A DNA stretch of 23,464 bases from CAZTVN01 sp964617145. Lineage in GTDB: Bacteria > Patescibacteriota > Gracilibacteria > UBA1369 > JACRIC01. Where the stretch lies: the NCBI GenBank assembly GCA_964617145.1, contig CAZTVN010000013.1, positions 1 to 23,464 of the forward strand, read 5' to 3'. This document shows, piece by piece, positions 1-8,176 of this stretch. The notes under the pieces were generated by a model. It saw only the letters and a list, made by a program, of their open reading frames with translations. It was not told the origin of the DNA and did no database searches. The translations under genes were made by a program, and so were the position numbers. How positions within the stretch are numbered: the first letter of the stretch is position 1; every line of letters starts with the position of its first letter.

Positions 1-776
1 CCCTGATAGGCCGAGTCGACAAATACTATTGCATTATAATATTTCGCTAAAGCCACAAAATCTTCTATTTGAGATGGAGTATAATTTATGCCTGTTGAAT
101 TATGACACCTATCCTGAGCAAGAATGAGCGGAATATATTCTCCTTTTTGTTTTCTCTCTTCAATGACAGTTGAAAGATTTAGCAGACTTGGCGAATCATC
201 CCTATCGAGGTGATCAAACTCTTGTATTTCTATTCCATGTTTTTTCCCAAAAATATTTGCATGATTTGGCCATCCTGGGATTCCAGAAAAAAGTACTGCT
301 TTTTGATTGGTCTCCTTTTCTAAAATTCTTATCAATTCTGCTACCATAAAATTGGCTCCTGTTCCTCCTGGCGTGGCGAGTGCTACTATTCTTTCTCTGT
401 GAGGTGGTTTCAACAAGGGATGATCTGTCCCAAACACTACTTCAAGAGCTTTTTCTAAAAACTCCGGATGTCCTTTTTGACCACGATATTCCCTATTAGT
501 ATGTCCATCCAATTCGCTTGCAAGGGCTTGCTCTGCTTGTATCACACAATCAAGTGTAACTGGACCTTGCCTTCTATAGACTCCAAGTCCAAGATTAAAT
601 AGAATAGCATCGGGATGTTCCCTCCCTAACTCTGCTGCTCTTTTTCCAACAGCAAAAAGCGGATCAGGAGGTGCTGGCTGAATGCCTTCCCAAGGGTCAT
701 AATGAGGATCAACTATCGCAACTTTTCTTGCTGATCCATAATCAAAAGGGTCAGCTTTTTCTGAGGATTCTTCCAT
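1..776 (-). CDS. Aspartate/aromatic amino acid aminotransferase (class I, AspC/TyrB-like), 3' end outside window
   Basis: This is a PLP-dependent transaminase that moves an amino group between Asp, aromatic or related amino acids and 2-oxoglutarate in the cytoplasm. Only the first ~258 residues are in the window, and the gene runs off the left edge. AspC-family landmarks occur in order: NLGLGVYRRQGPV (~55-67), EYRGQKG (the PLP-phosphate-contacting Tyr region), TPGGTGA (~127), GWPNH (~160), RCHNSTGIN (the Asn that contacts PLP O3'; the usual Pro is Ser here) and VDSAYQG at the window edge, whose Asp pairs with the PLP ring nitrogen. The catalytic Lys lies beyond the window. The start is the ATG at 776. 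No Shine-Dalgarno precedes it; the leader instead carries ACCTCCTTTA. It diverges from ilvBN, which fits an amino-acid biosynthesis role. Substrate preference cannot be read from this part. Confidence 0.9.
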   Translation of the reverse strand, partial: MEESSEKADPFDYGSARKVAIVDPHYDPWEGIQPAPPDPLFAVGKRAAELGREHPDAILFNLGLGVYRRQGPVTLDCVIQAEQALASELDGHTNREYRGQKGHPEFLEKALEVVFGTDHPLLKPPHRERIVALATPGGTGANFMVAELIRILEKETNQKAVLFSGIPGWPNHANIFGKKHGIEIQEFDHLDRDDSPSLLNLSTVIEERKQKGEYIPLILAQDRCHNSTGINYTPSQIEDFVALAKYYNAIVFVDSAYQ

Positions 777-875
777 TGGCAATTTTTAAAATATAAAGGA
801 GGTTAAATTACAATTTTCTCCTACTTCCCGCAAATTTTTCCCCTTGTCAAATGTGGAAAAAATTTTTCTAATCTC

Positions 876-903
876 TTATTACCGTGTCTTCCCATGGTGT
901 CAA
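876..903 (-). promoter_or_regulatory. Candidate promoter for the aminotransferase
   Basis: On the minus strand TTGACA (898-903) and TAATAA (876-881) are separated by 16 bases. This would give a leader of about 90 nt before the ATG at 776. The assignment is by motif match only. Confidence 0.4.
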
Positions 904-951
904 AGTCAATGCTGCAACATTTTCTTTCGTGAGAAATTACCTTTACAGCTC

Positions 952-981
952 TTGACTTTTTATAAGACGTTTTTGTAAGAT
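952..981 (+). promoter_or_regulatory. Candidate promoter of the ilv leader/ilvBN
   Basis: TTGACT (952-957) and TAAGAT (976-981) are 18 bases apart. A transcript starting near 988 would begin about 17 nt before the leader-peptide ATG at 1005. Its position directly upstream of the leader peptide and terminator hairpin supports the call. Confidence 0.5.
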
Positions 982-1004
982 AAACCTGTCATTGTGATTT
1001 TTCA

Positions 1005-1088
1005 ATGTTAGCTTTTTTGCCTTTTGAGTTCGCTGCTTTGAATTTTGGAAGAAGTGTAAGCCTCCTTTCCCTCATTGTCGTACTCTAG
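1005..1088 (+). CDS. ilvBN leader peptide (27 aa, Leu/Ile/Val-rich)
   Basis: This short reading frame opens with ATG at 1005 and closes with TAG at 1086. The peptide has 11 Leu/Ile/Val among 27 residues and ends ...VSLLSLIVVL, so 8 of the last 10 residues are the three branched-chain amino acids. It lies between a candidate promoter and a terminator-like hairpin upstream of acetolactate synthase genes. That is the arrangement of peptide-leader attenuators such as those of the enterobacterial ilv and leu operons. The inferred role is sensing of charged Leu/Ile/Val tRNA: a ribosome stalled on the last codons (1071-1085) would reach into the 5' arm of the hairpin that begins at 1093. No Shine-Dalgarno is seen before the ATG. 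The call rests on composition and context, since a leader peptide has no conserved domain. Confidence 0.72.
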   Translation: MLAFLPFEFAALNFGRSVSLLSLIVVL

Positions 1089-1090
1089 TT

Positions 1091-1146
1091 TTCTCCATTC
1101 CTCCTTTCGTTTCGTGTTATGATGAAAAGGAGGTGGAGAGTTTTTT
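1091..1146 (+). terminator. Terminator-like hairpin in the ilvBN leader (attenuator)
   Basis: The 5' arm CTCCA (1093-1097), a two-base TT bulge and CCTCCTTT (1100-1107) pair with AAAGGAGG (1126-1133) and TGGAG (1134-1138), leaving an 18-nt loop. Six T residues follow at 1141-1146. The upstream gene is divergent, so this hairpin can only act on the ilv leader transcript. CCTCCTTT also occurs inside the leader peptide codons (1061-1068), so the AAAGGAGG arm has two possible partners, as expected for alternative folds. The 3' arm contains an SD-like AAGGAGGTG, but it is 27 nt from the ilvB ATG, which is too far for ordinary initiation. Confidence 0.72.
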
Positions 1147-1161
1147 CTATATCATAATTCT

Positions 1162-2862
1162 ATGCCTCAAAGAACTTACACTGTCTCAGATGCCTTACTT
1201 GATACTCTTTCTGCTCATGGAGTTGACACTATTTTTGGTTATCCTGGAGGCGCTATTCTTCCTTTTTATGACGCGCTTCCTTACCATAACAATATTCGAC
1301 ATATTCTTGTACGACATGAGCAAGGAGCTGCTTTTGCGGCTCAAGGATGGGCGCGAGCTACAAAGAAAATCGGCGTTTGTTGTGCGACCTCTGGACCGGG
1401 AGCTACCAATCTTATAACCGGTATCGCTGATGCTCATATGGATTCTATTCCCATTTTGGCGATTACAGGGCAAGTGCCTTTGCCTATGATTGGAAAGGAT
1501 ATGTTTCAGGAAGTTGATGTGACAGGCATTACTCTTAATATTACGAAACATAACTATCTTGTTGATGATCCTTTCAGTATTGTTCCTATTGTTTCTGAAG
1601 CGATTGCCATTGCGCTCAGTGGACGTCCTGGGCCTGTACACATCGATGTTCCCAAAGATATTTTGGCTCATGAGCATCCTCTAAAATTTTCTATACCCAA
1701 AATTCCTTTTATTGAAACGGATCCGATGAGCAAAGCCTATCAACTCGTTGATCCGAAAATTATTAAAAAAATTATTGATGCTTTAAAAAAATCTCGTCGC
1801 CCCATGCTTCTTGTTGGTCATGGAGTGAAGCTGTCGGGCGCGGAGAAAGCTGTTTGTGATTTTATCAATACAACACGGATTCCGACTGTAACGACTTTAC
1901 TGGCAAAGGGCACTATAGCTCACGATAATCCTTATTATCTCGGCATGCTTGGGATGCATGGCTTTTATCACAGCAATATGGCCATGCATGAAGCTGATCT
2001 TATTTTAAATATTGGTTCGCGCTTTGATGATCGTATTGTTGGTCGATATGATGTTTTTGGTAAAAATGCTACCATTATCCATATTGATATCGATCGAGCT
2101 GAACTCAATAAAGTTGTATGTGCTGATATAGCGGTTCATAGCGATGCGCTCCAATTTTTGGAGCAGATGCTTTCTCATCCCGAACTTGAGACTTTAGATA
2201 TTCCGGATTGGTGGAAAAATATTAGTACATGGAAACATTCATGTCCTTACGAACGTTCCCCTGGAGGTTTTACTATGCGAGATTGTCTTGCTGCTATCAG
2301 TGAGGAAATAGAACAAAATCCTTCAAAATATATTCTTGTGACCGATGTTGGGCAGCACCAGATGTGGACGTCTCTTTCGTGCAGCATAGCTTCAACGGTA
2401 CAATGGCTCACTTCCGGTGGTTCCGGATCTATGGGGTTTGCTCTTCCTACTGCCATGGGAGCTGCGTTTGCTTGTCCAGATAAAACCGTCCTTTGTGTGA
2501 CGGGTGATGGAGGAGTTCAAATGAATATCCAAGAGATTGGGACCATCGCTCAACATCATTTGAATCTGAAAGTTATGATTCTGAATAATCATTTCCTTGG
2601 AATGGTGCGCCAGTGGCAAGAACTTTTTTATAAAAACAATTATTCATCTGTCGAACTTACTAATCCTGACTACGTAAAACTTGCTGATGCTTATGGCGTT
2701 TCAGGTTATATCCTTCACTCTGATAAAGATATAAAAAAATATTATCTAAAAATTTTTCGAGAAGTTGGGCCTTGTGTTGTCGATCATCAAGTAAAAAAAG
2801 AAGACAATGTTTTTCCGATGGTTCCTGGTGGAAAAACATTAGGGGAGACGATTACTCATTAA
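1162..2862 (+). CDS. ilvB: Acetolactate synthase, large (catalytic) subunit
   Basis: This ThDP-dependent enzyme condenses two pyruvates, or pyruvate with 2-oxobutyrate, in the first common step of valine, leucine and isoleucine synthesis. Its 566 residues match the usual family length. The N-terminal ThDP domain shows GYPGGAILPFYDAL (26-39), the catalytic Glu53 in VRHEQGAAF, and TSGPGATN. A central FAD/DHAP-synthase-like domain follows. The C-terminal ThDP domain carries the GDGG...NN metal/ThDP signature from about residue 448 (GDGGVQMN ... LNNH). ATG 1162 is the only usable start, because the frame is closed by a stop at 1123 with no other start codon between. It is followed 11 bp later by ilvN and preceded by the leader peptide and attenuator. 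Confidence 0.95.
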   Translation: MPQRTYTVSDALLDTLSAHGVDTIFGYPGGAILPFYDALPYHNNIRHILVRHEQGAAFAAQGWARATKKIGVCCATSGPGATNLITGIADAHMDSIPILAITGQVPLPMIGKDMFQEVDVTGITLNITKHNYLVDDPFSIVPIVSEAIAIALSGRPGPVHIDVPKDILAHEHPLKFSIPKIPFIETDPMSKAYQLVDPKIIKKIIDALKKSRRPMLLVGHGVKLSGAEKAVCDFINTTRIPTVTTLLAKGTIAHDNPYYLGMLGMHGFYHSNMAMHEADLILNIGSRFDDRIVGRYDVFGKNATIIHIDIDRAELNKVVCADIAVHSDALQFLEQMLSHPELETLDIPDWWKNISTWKHSCPYERSPGGFTMRDCLAAISEEIEQNPSKYILVTDVGQHQMWTSLSCSIASTVQWLTSGGSGSMGFALPTAMGAAFACPDKTVLCVTGDGGVQMNIQEIGTIAQHHLNLKVMILNNHFLGMVRQWQELFYKNNYSSVELTNPDYVKLADAYGVSGYILHSDKDIKKYYLKIFREVGPCVVDHQVKKEDNVFPMVPGGKTLGETITH

Positions 2863-2873
2863 ACACTTATTCT

Positions 2874-3362
2874 ATGCCAGTTGAAGACATTTATACCCCT
2901 GAAAATCTTGAAAAAGAACATTCGATGCGATTTATTCATATTATTGCTCGAAATGTTATTGGAATCTTAAATCGTATTGCTTCGCTGATGCGCCGTAAAC
3001 GTTACAATATGGAAGAAGTGAGTGTGGCTTTTGACGATCACGGATTAGCCCATATCACGATTGCTGTTGATGGACGCATTATCGATGTAAGTCAGGCTAT
3101 AGAGCAGATTTTAAAATTGCATGATGTGATGGAAGTTTCCGATGCGACCGATCAAAGAGACAAATTGTATGACGCTCTTTGTGTTCGAGGCCGATCCAAA
3201 AATGACTTTGCTTATTTCCCCATAAAGCCTGTTCGCATGATCTGTGAAGGGAATGTATGTAGTGGAGTTTTTATTATGAGTCTTGATGAATCTTTAGCAT
3301 TTATGAAATTTCTTCGGGAACGCAAATTTTCTTATGTTCGCAGGGTTTTGAGCTTGATCTAG
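2874..3362 (+). CDS. ilvN: Acetolactate synthase, small (regulatory) subunit
   Basis: This 162-residue ACT-domain subunit binds the IlvB catalytic subunit, stimulates it and normally confers valine feedback inhibition. The ACT domain is visible from about residue 18 (RFIHIIARNVIGILNRIASL, then NMEEVSVA and LAHITIAVDG). The C-terminal half (from about 90, DKLYDALCVRG) corresponds to the ALS small-subunit C-terminal domain. The frame is open further upstream to 2772 inside ilvB, but the ATG at 2874 gives the family-typical length and an 11-bp gap from ilvB. Operon with ilvB is near certain. The gene converges on the flavoprotein gene with only 7 bp between the two stops, and no separate terminator is visible there. 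Confidence 0.93.
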   Translation: MPVEDIYTPENLEKEHSMRFIHIIARNVIGILNRIASLMRRKRYNMEEVSVAFDDHGLAHITIAVDGRIIDVSQAIEQILKLHDVMEVSDATDQRDKLYDALCVRGRSKNDFAYFPIKPVRMICEGNVCSGVFIMSLDESLAFMKFLRERKFSYVRRVLSLI

Positions 3363-3369
3363 GAATTTC

Positions 3370-4671
3370 TTAATCATTCTCGACAAAAATTTTGTTACTT
3401 TTTAGCCACTTACACCAAGCTTTTTTTAAAGGCAATATTTGCAGTGCGTATTTTAACGAAACAATTCTTCGTAACATCCAGCACCATCTACCGTGTAAGA
3501 TTTTATCTCCGATTTTTAAGATCGCGTATTTTCCTCCCAGCGGAATGAGATATTTTTCTTTTTTTGGTTTATATTCGATACCATTTTCCCCTTCAAGAGC
3601 CAAGAGAATGTTTTTTGCGATGATTTTCCCTTCTTCGATAGCATTTTGAGCCAGCATCGGCACGCGACAATCTTTCTTTTCAGGATCAGGAAAATAGGCG
3701 TTATCTCCAGCGGCAAAAATATCTGAATATTGTTTACTTTGGAGATATTTATTTACCACAATGGCTCCTTTTTTCTCTTTATCGCCTAAGGTTCTTTGTA
3801 TCAAATCGCTTACCTTCACTCCTCCTGTCCAAATGAGAATATCCGTAGGCAACTTTCGCTCTCCTTTTCGAGCCTTCACCATAATGAAGTTTTTTTCCAC
3901 TTTGGTAATATAGTGGCTTAAATACACTTTTATTCCGAGTTTTTTTAAACGCTTTTCAATGATTTCCGTTCCTTTTTTGTCCATACCTGCGAGAGTATTT
4001 GATCCTTCTATGAGTTGCATTTTTATTTTTTCTCGTGGGTAATCATATTTTTTTGCTAATCGGTCGATCGATCCTGTCAATTCAGCTATGGTTTCTGTCC
4101 CAGATGCTCCTCCACCGCCGACCGTTAGAGTGACTTCTCTTGTAGAACCCTTCTTCCATAACGATTGAAAAAATTGATCGATATGACAATTTATTTTTAT
4201 CCCATCCTTTACCGTCTTCATGGCCAATGAGTGTTCTTTTAATCCTTCGATATTACAATAATTTGTCTCGCTTCCGAGACTAGCAACCAGATAGCGATAA
4301 GGGATGATTCCATTTTTTTTGAGGATAATCCTTTTTTGCTGAGGATCGATATCGACTATAGTGTCTTTGAGGAAGATAACACGATTTGGATTTATGAGTT
4401 TTTTGATCGGCGTAGCTATAGATTCCTTGAGTCTTATGAGACATTTAGGCGTTATTTTTTTATTAAAGGCTGTTGATACTTCATAGAGATCGGCGGTAAA
4501 TATATGGACATCTTCTTTATCGATAAGGATCACCTTGTAATCACTTCTTCGCAGTTTTTTTTCAAGCTCCTGAGCCACTCTTAAGCCGGCAAAGCCAGCG
4601 CCGAGAATCACTATGTTTGATTTTCCGCTTGCAGAATGCTCATTTTTTTTGTTTTTTATCATCTTTACCAT
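3370..4671 (-). CDS. ndh: Type-II NADH dehydrogenase-like FAD/NAD(P) oxidoreductase
   Basis: This two-dinucleotide-binding-domain flavoprotein (433 aa) has the layout of single-subunit, non-proton-pumping NADH:quinone dehydrogenases. The first Rossmann motif is IVILGAGFAGLRVAQEL (~20-36), binding FAD. A second glycine-rich motif, VGGGGASGTETIAEL (~185), would bind NAD(P)H. The FAD-closing motif IFAAGDNAYF lies near residue 320 and is followed by AQNAIEEGKIIAKNI. The C-terminal part (residues ~390-433) is basic and amphipathic, as in NDH-2 membrane-anchoring tails, but no transmembrane helix is evident. The ATG overlaps the phosphoketolase stop by 7 nt, implying translational coupling; ATG at codon 4 is an alternative start. 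A sulfide:quinone-reductase-like or ferredoxin-reductase-like role cannot be excluded. Confidence 0.8.
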   Translation of the reverse strand: MVKMIKNKKNEHSASGKSNIVILGAGFAGLRVAQELEKKLRRSDYKVILIDKEDVHIFTADLYEVSTAFNKKITPKCLIRLKESIATPIKKLINPNRVIFLKDTIVDIDPQQKRIILKKNGIIPYRYLVASLGSETNYCNIEGLKEHSLAMKTVKDGIKINCHIDQFFQSLWKKGSTREVTLTVGGGGASGTETIAELTGSIDRLAKKYDYPREKIKMQLIEGSNTLAGMDKKGTEIIEKRLKKLGIKVYLSHYITKVEKNFIMVKARKGERKLPTDILIWTGGVKVSDLIQRTLGDKEKKGAIVVNKYLQSKQYSDIFAAGDNAYFPDPEKKDCRVPMLAQNAIEEGKIIAKNILLALEGENGIEYKPKKEKYLIPLGGKYAILKIGDKILHGRWCWMLRRIVSLKYALQILPLKKAWCKWLKSNKIFVEND

Positions 4672-7139
4672 CGTAGATTTTTTATTTCTTCCGGATCATC
4701 ACCCTGTTTTTGAATATAATTTTGATGTTCACTGATTTTTTTTTCTAACATGACGCAGATTTTTCTGTGTTTTTTGGCGATTGCTTTATTGGTTTTTATA
4801 GCGTGGCGAAGCATATCTATCATTAAGTGATAACAACTCACGCCATTTCGGATTTTCATATCAAATGGTGTTGTTGTCGATCCTTCTTCCTTATATCCAT
4901 GAAGCGAAAAACGATCTGATGTCGTATATGGCCAAAGAATGTGCTCAACATCATTGATGTATCCATGATAATTGAAGATGACTGGTTTATCTTTTGTAAA
5001 GTAGTGGTTTACTCCTTCTTCTGTTGCACACACATGCCGATGACTACAGGTATCCCCAAGTGAAATCGATGTAAGTTCTGAAACATTCACGTATCGGATT
5101 TTGAGTTCGGGAATAAGTTTACGACATAATTTAACAGCTAAAAGCGCTTCTTGAGTAACATAATCCCCTGCTGATGCTAAAACTACATCGGGATCTTTAC
5201 TTGCGTTTCTTCCTCCTACCCATTCCCAAATCCCTATACCCGATTGCGCCTGTTTTCTTGCCTCTTCAAGTGTAAGCCACTCAGGCAGAGGCGTTTTTCC
5301 CGCAACGATAACGGAGATAGCGTTTGTTTTGCACAGTGTTTCTTCCATCGCGGCCAACAAACTATTGGAATCCGCCGGATAATAGATTTGGCAAAATTCT
5401 CCATGTTTTTGAAGAATATTGCTCACAAAGCTTGGATTTTGATGCGAATATCCATTATGATCCTGCCTCCAGCCCAAACTTGTAAGAAGGTAGATCGCGC
5501 TTGGGATGGGTTTTCTCCAAGGGACGTGAAAACTTTGTTTTAAAAATTTTGCGTATTGATCGACCATACTTGTTATGATCGGCGTGAAGGCTTCGTAACT
5601 TACGAAAATTCCGTGACGACCTGTCAAAATGTAGCCTTGAAGCCATCCCTGAAGAGTATTTTCTGAAAGCATTTCCATCACTTTTCCGTTTGGATCAATG
5701 TTTTCATCTGTTTTTTTGATTGGCCACATGTAAGCACGCTTTGTCGCTTCAAAGACTTTTTCAAGCTTATTTGACTCCATCTCATCAGGACAGAGAATTC
5801 GGAAATTATCAGGATTTCGTTTCAATATATCTCTTAGAAAAGCCGAAAGTTCTAGCATGCTGCTTAAAAGAGTTGCTCCTCGTTTTTTGAATTTTGTTTC
5901 GTATTCGGAGAGTTTTGGGAGTTTCAAAGGTTTGTAAAAGTTTCCTCCGATCGCATGAAGATTTGCGCCGATCGCAAATTTTTTGTTTGGCACATATTTC
6001 ATAATTTCTTTTTTTGGTCTGCCTTTCTCGTCAATAAGTTCTTCTATTTTGTAACTCTTCAGCCATTTTTCTATGGTTTTTATGGCCAATGGGTTTTCTT
6101 TCGGATTTTCGATGGGCACCCCATGAGAATGGAATGATCCTTCAATTTGATGACCTAAAAATTCATGCACGCCTTTCCATCCTTTTGGAGAACGCAAAAG
6201 TATTACTGGCCATATTGGCTTTTGTATATTTTTTCCTGAAGACATGTTTTTTCTCGAAGCGTGTGACCGTGTTTTAGCGCGAGCTTTTTTTTGTATTGAT
6301 CGTATTTTTCTGTACGCTTCGAATACGGTTTTTAGCATTTTTTCTTCAAGTTGTGGGAGTTCCACAAGTAGAGGTTCATATCCGTAACCAAGAAATAAAT
6401 TTTTCAATTCTTCATTGCTCATCGTGCCATAAATCGTTGGGTTCGATATTTTGTAGCCGTTGATATGCACAATAGGAAGTACCGCGCCGCAGGTTCTTGG
6501 ATTGAGAAATTTATTGCTGTGCCATGCTGCGTTTAATGCGGCTGTTTCGGCTTCTCCATCGCCAACTATGACCCCGACAATGAGATTTGGATTGTCGAAG
6601 GCCGCGCCGTAAGCGGTAGCAAGGCTATATCCAAGCTCACCTCCTTCCAAGATTGAACCGGGAACTGTTGGAGTTACGTGACTTGGAAAAAGTGTCCGAG
6701 GCCAAGAAAAATCATGTATGAGTTTTCCAGTTCCCTTTGTGTCGAGCGAAAATTCTGGATAGAAATGTTCGAGAGTCCCTTCAACGAAAAGATTCGCAAG
6801 TACCGAGGGAGCTCCGTGGCCTGGACCGACGATGAGCAATATTTCACATTTTTTTTGCGAGATAAGATAATTTAGGCATCCATAAATAAAATTTAGGCCT
6901 GGAACGGTTCCCCAATGTCCTAAAATACGTTCCTTTATATGCTCTTTGTTTAAAGGTTTTTTAAGAAAAAAATTATTTTTAAGATAAAGCTCTGCAGCGC
7001 TTATATAGTCCGTGTAGCGAAGAAATTTTTTGAGCCAAGAGACTGCTTCGTAGCCAGTTGGCCGTTTTTGCTCCCGTTTCGTAAATTTTTCGACGAAATG
7101 AGATTTTACAGACCCATCTTCTGAATGTTTGCTCGTCAT
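4665..7139 (-). CDS. xfp: Xylulose-5-phosphate/fructose-6-phosphate phosphoketolase
   Basis: This ThDP enzyme cleaves xylulose-5-P (and often fructose-6-P) with phosphate to acetyl-phosphate plus glyceraldehyde-3-P or erythrose-4-P, the key step of phosphoketolase fermentation. Its 824 residues match the family (about 790-830). Signature segments seen in order are ILGHWGTVPGLNF (~70), GPGHGAPSVLANLFVEGT (~103), ILEGGELGYSLATAYGAA (~160), the ThDP motif GDGEAETAALNAAWHSNKF (~193), and VLPIVHINGYKISNPTIYG. Later are PEWLTLEEA and the C-terminal NYHGYINDVE region. The start at 7139 follows an extended -10 promoter and a leader with a degenerate TTTTTCAG-type repeat. The NDH-2-like gene overlaps its 3' end. 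No frameshift or missing catalytic segment was seen. Confidence 0.95.
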   Translation of the reverse strand: MTSKHSEDGSVKSHFVEKFTKREQKRPTGYEAVSWLKKFLRYTDYISAAELYLKNNFFLKKPLNKEHIKERILGHWGTVPGLNFIYGCLNYLISQKKCEILLIVGPGHGAPSVLANLFVEGTLEHFYPEFSLDTKGTGKLIHDFSWPRTLFPSHVTPTVPGSILEGGELGYSLATAYGAAFDNPNLIVGVIVGDGEAETAALNAAWHSNKFLNPRTCGAVLPIVHINGYKISNPTIYGTMSNEELKNLFLGYGYEPLLVELPQLEEKMLKTVFEAYRKIRSIQKKARAKTRSHASRKNMSSGKNIQKPIWPVILLRSPKGWKGVHEFLGHQIEGSFHSHGVPIENPKENPLAIKTIEKWLKSYKIEELIDEKGRPKKEIMKYVPNKKFAIGANLHAIGGNFYKPLKLPKLSEYETKFKKRGATLLSSMLELSAFLRDILKRNPDNFRILCPDEMESNKLEKVFEATKRAYMWPIKKTDENIDPNGKVMEMLSENTLQGWLQGYILTGRHGIFVSYEAFTPIITSMVDQYAKFLKQSFHVPWRKPIPSAIYLLTSLGWRQDHNGYSHQNPSFVSNILQKHGEFCQIYYPADSNSLLAAMEETLCKTNAISVIVAGKTPLPEWLTLEEARKQAQSGIGIWEWVGGRNASKDPDVVLASAGDYVTQEALLAVKLCRKLIPELKIRYVNVSELTSISLGDTCSHRHVCATEEGVNHYFTKDKPVIFNYHGYINDVEHILWPYTTSDRFSLHGYKEEGSTTTPFDMKIRNGVSCYHLMIDMLRHAIKTNKAIAKKHRKICVMLEKKISEHQNYIQKQGDDPEEIKNLRW

Positions 7140-7150
7140 GCGATGATTTT

Positions 7151-7171
7151 TTTAAAGAGGCCTGAAAAATC
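7151..7171 (+). repeat. Degenerate copy of the TAAGGAGGTGCTGAAAAA repeat
   Basis: TTTAAAGAGGCCTGAAAAATC resembles the intact copy at 21274 in the mutY leader, with one base missing and two or three changed. Read on the minus strand it lies between the -10 box and the ATG of the phosphoketolase gene, the same position as in mutY. Confidence 0.4.
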
Positions 7172-7180
7172 TATCTTTTT

Positions 7181-7209
7181 ATTATAGCATAGAAAGTGCC
7201 TTCTCTAAA
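7181..7209 (-). promoter_or_regulatory. Promoter of the phosphoketolase-NDH operon
   Basis: The minus strand has TATAAT (7181-7186) preceded by TGC (7187-7189), an extended -10 element. A 4/6 match to the -35 (TTTAGA, 7204-7209) lies 17 bases further upstream. The -10 box overlaps the stop codon of the upstream HAD gene. The leader would be about 35 nt. Confidence 0.6.
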
Positions 7210-8147
7210 AGCTCTTCTATCGCCAAAATGCCTCTCTCTTTTGCGCGAATCCAATTTTTATGTTTTTTTAAAGCTTTTTCTACGCTTTCACTCGTCACTT
7301 CCGAGATCATCACTTTTCCAACCGCCTCCGCCATCGGCAAATCATTGTCATCATCAAATATCGCGAGACTTTCTGTTTTTTTGATTTTATATCGTTTTAA
7401 AATAAATTTTACCGCATTGCCTTTTCCAGAAAGAGTCGGATAAAAATCGATTTTTCCTAAATTTTTTCTTACGGTTATGGTTTTTGGAAAATTTTGAATG
7501 ATACTTTGGATTTGATCGAGACTTTTATTCACGGATTCTTCTAAATGTACTCGAAATGCGGTGTCGTAGCCTTTTGCATCCACTTTGTATCCCTGATCTT
7601 TAAGTTTTTTGTAAGTATTCCAAAGGACTCCATTTCGTTTTTCTGGCGGCTTGTTTGAGGGGATTTCTCCTGTAATTTTCTCGAATGTTTTTATCCAATC
7701 TTTATCAAGTTTGAGCGATACGCGTTTTGCCCGCCTACCACTTTGCTTTGGCGCAGTCATGGATAGACAGTCAAGTAAAGAAGCCACATTTTTCAGCATG
7801 TCTCCATCTTTACGTTCATAAATTTTCCCACCGTTTTCAGCAATGGCAATATCAACTTCCGGAAGCATTTTCATCCTTTGGATGAATGTCGTTGTTCTCG
7901 CTCCGCTTATAAGAGCGAATAAAACACCGTGGCTTCTTATTTTCCCAATAAGTTCGAGAGTCCTTTGGGAAATATACGCATCTCCTGAAGTTAGGGTCGG
8001 GAGAGCTATACATTCACGGACGATTTTCGTTGTTTTATCCTCATAAAAAATTTTGCCATTTTTGCTTCGCCTCACTTTCGCATAGGCCTTAAAATGCTTT
8101 TCGTAATGAGCCAAAGTTCCATCGATGTCACTGAAAATAATTTTCAT
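7182..8147 (-). CDS. HAD-superfamily hydrolase (Cof/SPP-like, C2-cap type)
   Basis: This is a predicted magnesium-dependent phosphatase of the haloacid dehalogenase superfamily; the natural substrate (sugar phosphate or other) is not readable. With the ATG at 8147 the protein begins MKIIFSDIDGTLAHYE, which places the motif I aspartates at residues 7 and 9. Motif II Ser/Thr is in FALISGARTTTF (~100), a large cap domain follows, and motif IV is IFDDDNDLPMAEAVG (~265). The frame is open 10 codons further upstream (to 8177), but MKII is the family-typical start. Residues near 116-125 (DMLKNVASL) are encoded by a 28-bp stretch shared with the mobile element in the cupredoxin gene, suggesting an in-frame remnant in the cap. 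It diverges from pgk with 65 bp between the starts. Confidence 0.8.
   Translation of the reverse strand: MKIIFSDIDGTLAHYEKHFKAYAKVRRSKNGKIFYEDKTTKIVRECIALPTLTSGDAYISQRTLELIGKIRSHGVLFALISGARTTTFIQRMKMLPEVDIAIAENGGKIYERKDGDMLKNVASLLDCLSMTAPKQSGRRAKRVSLKLDKDWIKTFEKITGEIPSNKPPEKRNGVLWNTYKKLKDQGYKVDAKGYDTAFRVHLEESVNKSLDQIQSIIQNFPKTITVRKNLGKIDFYPTLSGKGNAVKFILKRYKIKKTESLAIFDDDNDLPMAEAVGKVMISEVTSESVEKALKKHKNWIRAKERGILAIEELLEKALSML
7775..7802 (-). repeat. 28-bp fragment related to the MITE-like element, in frame inside the HAD gene
   Basis: The minus strand begins GACATGCTGAAAAATGTGG and continues for nine more bases. Of 28 bases, 25 match the end of the element at 12188-12351 (minus-strand reading), and the first 14 are identical. 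Two of the three differences are silent (AAT/AAC, TCT/TCG) and one changes Ala/Val. The matching inverted end was not found in the gene, so this would be a decayed or partial copy. Confidence 0.45.
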
Positions 8148-8176
8148 AGAAGTGGTGGAATGCAAAAAAAACATCA

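Noticed and set aside
821..895. Minus-strand 24-codon frame (MGRHGNKRLEKFF...) upstream of the aminotransferase as a second leader peptide
   Set aside because: Its ATG lies upstream of the predicted transcription start, it has no strong enrichment in one amino acid, and no hairpin with T-run follows.
1133..1417. 94-codon plus-strand frame starting with GTG over the ilvB start
   Set aside because: It overlaps the clearly conserved N-terminal ThDP domain of ilvB in another frame and starts inside the terminator hairpin.
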